In this document: piece by piece, positions 5,995-6,348 of the stretch
Position numbering within the stretch: the first letter of the stretch is position 1
How the letters are laid out: every line of letters begins with the position of its first letter
The notes under the pieces: generated by a model
Database searches by the model: none
Told to the model about the DNA's origin: nothing
Seen by the model: only the letters and a program-made list of their open reading frames with translations
Translations under genes and position numbers: made by a program
NCBI GenBank assembly: GCA_900552095.1
Contig: URYM01000104.1
Location: 1-6,348 of the forward strand
Length of the DNA: 6,348 nt
Reading direction: 5' to 3'
From: an uncultured Blautia sp.
GTDB taxonomy: Bacteria > Bacillota > Clostridia > Lachnospirales > Lachnospiraceae

Positions 5995-6312
5995 GTGAAG
6001 AGACAGGGATTTCTGTAGAAACAGGAAAGGAGATGATCCTCCTTCTGCGGGACGGTGCAGCGATCGGGGAGGGGAAGCTTCCGGGACGGCGGGAGAGCTT
6101 TCACAGCTGGGAGAAGCTTTACCGTCTTGCAGGAAGAAACAGCGTGGAGGCGGCAGCCTGGCTGGGAGCAAAGAGGTATCAGGAGGAGATGCCGGAGGCG
6201 GTGCGGACATCCTGGAAGAAGGACAGTGACCGGACACTGCTGCGGCAGCTGCATTTTGATACGGAGAGGGAAGAGATTCTGAAAGAGCTGGAAAAAGAAG
6301 GAATCTCTTATC
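5991..6312 (+). CDS. Nucleotidyltransferase-family protein, N-terminal part (3' truncated)
   Basis: The GTG at 5991 overlaps the exporter stop (GTGA) and has AAGGGGAG at 5978-5985. The frame is open to the end, giving 107 complete genomic codons before adapter begins at 6313. The pattern SWEKLYRLAGRNSVEAAAWL (39-58), then RQLHFDTEREEILKELEKEGISY (85-107), matches from memory the N-terminus of the NTP_transf_5-type nucleotidyltransferase family of Firmicutes. In that family a catalytic LKG...D-x-D region follows immediately, and here it is lost beyond the window edge. Members occur in paeninodin-type lasso clusters next to an HPr-kinase-like gene, where they extend the phosphate modification. 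A similar follow-on reaction on a phosphorylated tail is possible but unproven, and catalytic residues cannot be checked here. Confidence 0.75.
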
Positions 6313-6348
6313 CTGTCTCTTATACACATCTGACGCTGCCGACGATCT
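6313..6348 (+). other. Illumina Nextera Read 1 adapter (artificial sequence)
   Basis: 6313-6331 (CTGTCTCTTATACACATCT) is the Tn5 mosaic end, and 6332-6345 (GACGCTGCCGACGA) completes the reverse complement of the Nextera Read 1 adapter. The last three bases, TCT, would begin an i5 index and are compatible with S517, though three bases cannot prove that. The last genomic base is 6312. Confidence 0.98.

Noticed and set aside
50..6312. tRNA, rRNA, insertion sequences, riboswitches, CRISPR arrays
   Set aside because: I saw no supporting sequence for any of these on either strand.
5395..6329. Long antisense reading frames of 310 and 214 codons starting near the right edge
   Set aside because: Their first residues (MYKRQ and MCIRDR) are translations of the Nextera adapter, a well-known database artefact. 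The rest is antisense to the exporter and nucleotidyltransferase genes and resembles no family.

Overview
The window is a 6.3 kb stretch of bacterial DNA with Illumina Nextera adapter at both ends (1-49 and 6313-6348), so only 50-6312 is genomic. Purine-rich coding strands, strong AGGAG-type ribosome binding sites, ATGA/GTGA stop-start overlaps and the protein families present suggest a gut-type Clostridia, most likely Lachnospiraceae. This placement rests on protein style and operon layout, not on a marker gene. All supported genes lie on the + strand and probably form one transcription unit with an internal terminator or attenuator.

Layout, left to right. (1) 52-2247 is the C-terminal 731 residues of a large surface protein built from parallel beta-helix-like repeats, truncated at its N-terminus by the window edge. 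(2) A 122 bp gap holds a strong hairpin plus T-run, overlapped by a possible 37-codon leader ORF. (3) 2370-2909 encodes a small protein with one N-terminal hydrophobic segment and a long acidic, Gly/Ser-rich tail. (4) Five tightly packed genes follow: an HPr-kinase-like P-loop kinase (2923-3663), a stand-alone PqqD-like protein (3660-3926), a soluble S24/S26-type serine peptidase (3923-4345), an ABC exporter half-transporter (4342-5994), and the N-terminus of a nucleotidyltransferase-family protein (from 5991, cut by the right edge).

The most striking observation is that the two exported-type proteins, otherwise unrelated, end in exactly the same residues, WTGYY. They share 23 identical nucleotides that run through the stop codon. 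Neither has an LPXTG signal, a C-terminal membrane helix or SLH repeats. Directly downstream lies a set of genes (kinase, PqqD/RRE, protease, ABC exporter, nucleotidyltransferase) that closely parallels the tailoring and export part of paeninodin-type lasso peptide clusters. No short RiPP precursor and no lasso cyclase are visible. The working hypothesis is a system that recognises, modifies and/or exports or anchors proteins through a C-terminal WTGYY tag. This is inference; the tail identity, gene order and motifs are seen directly.
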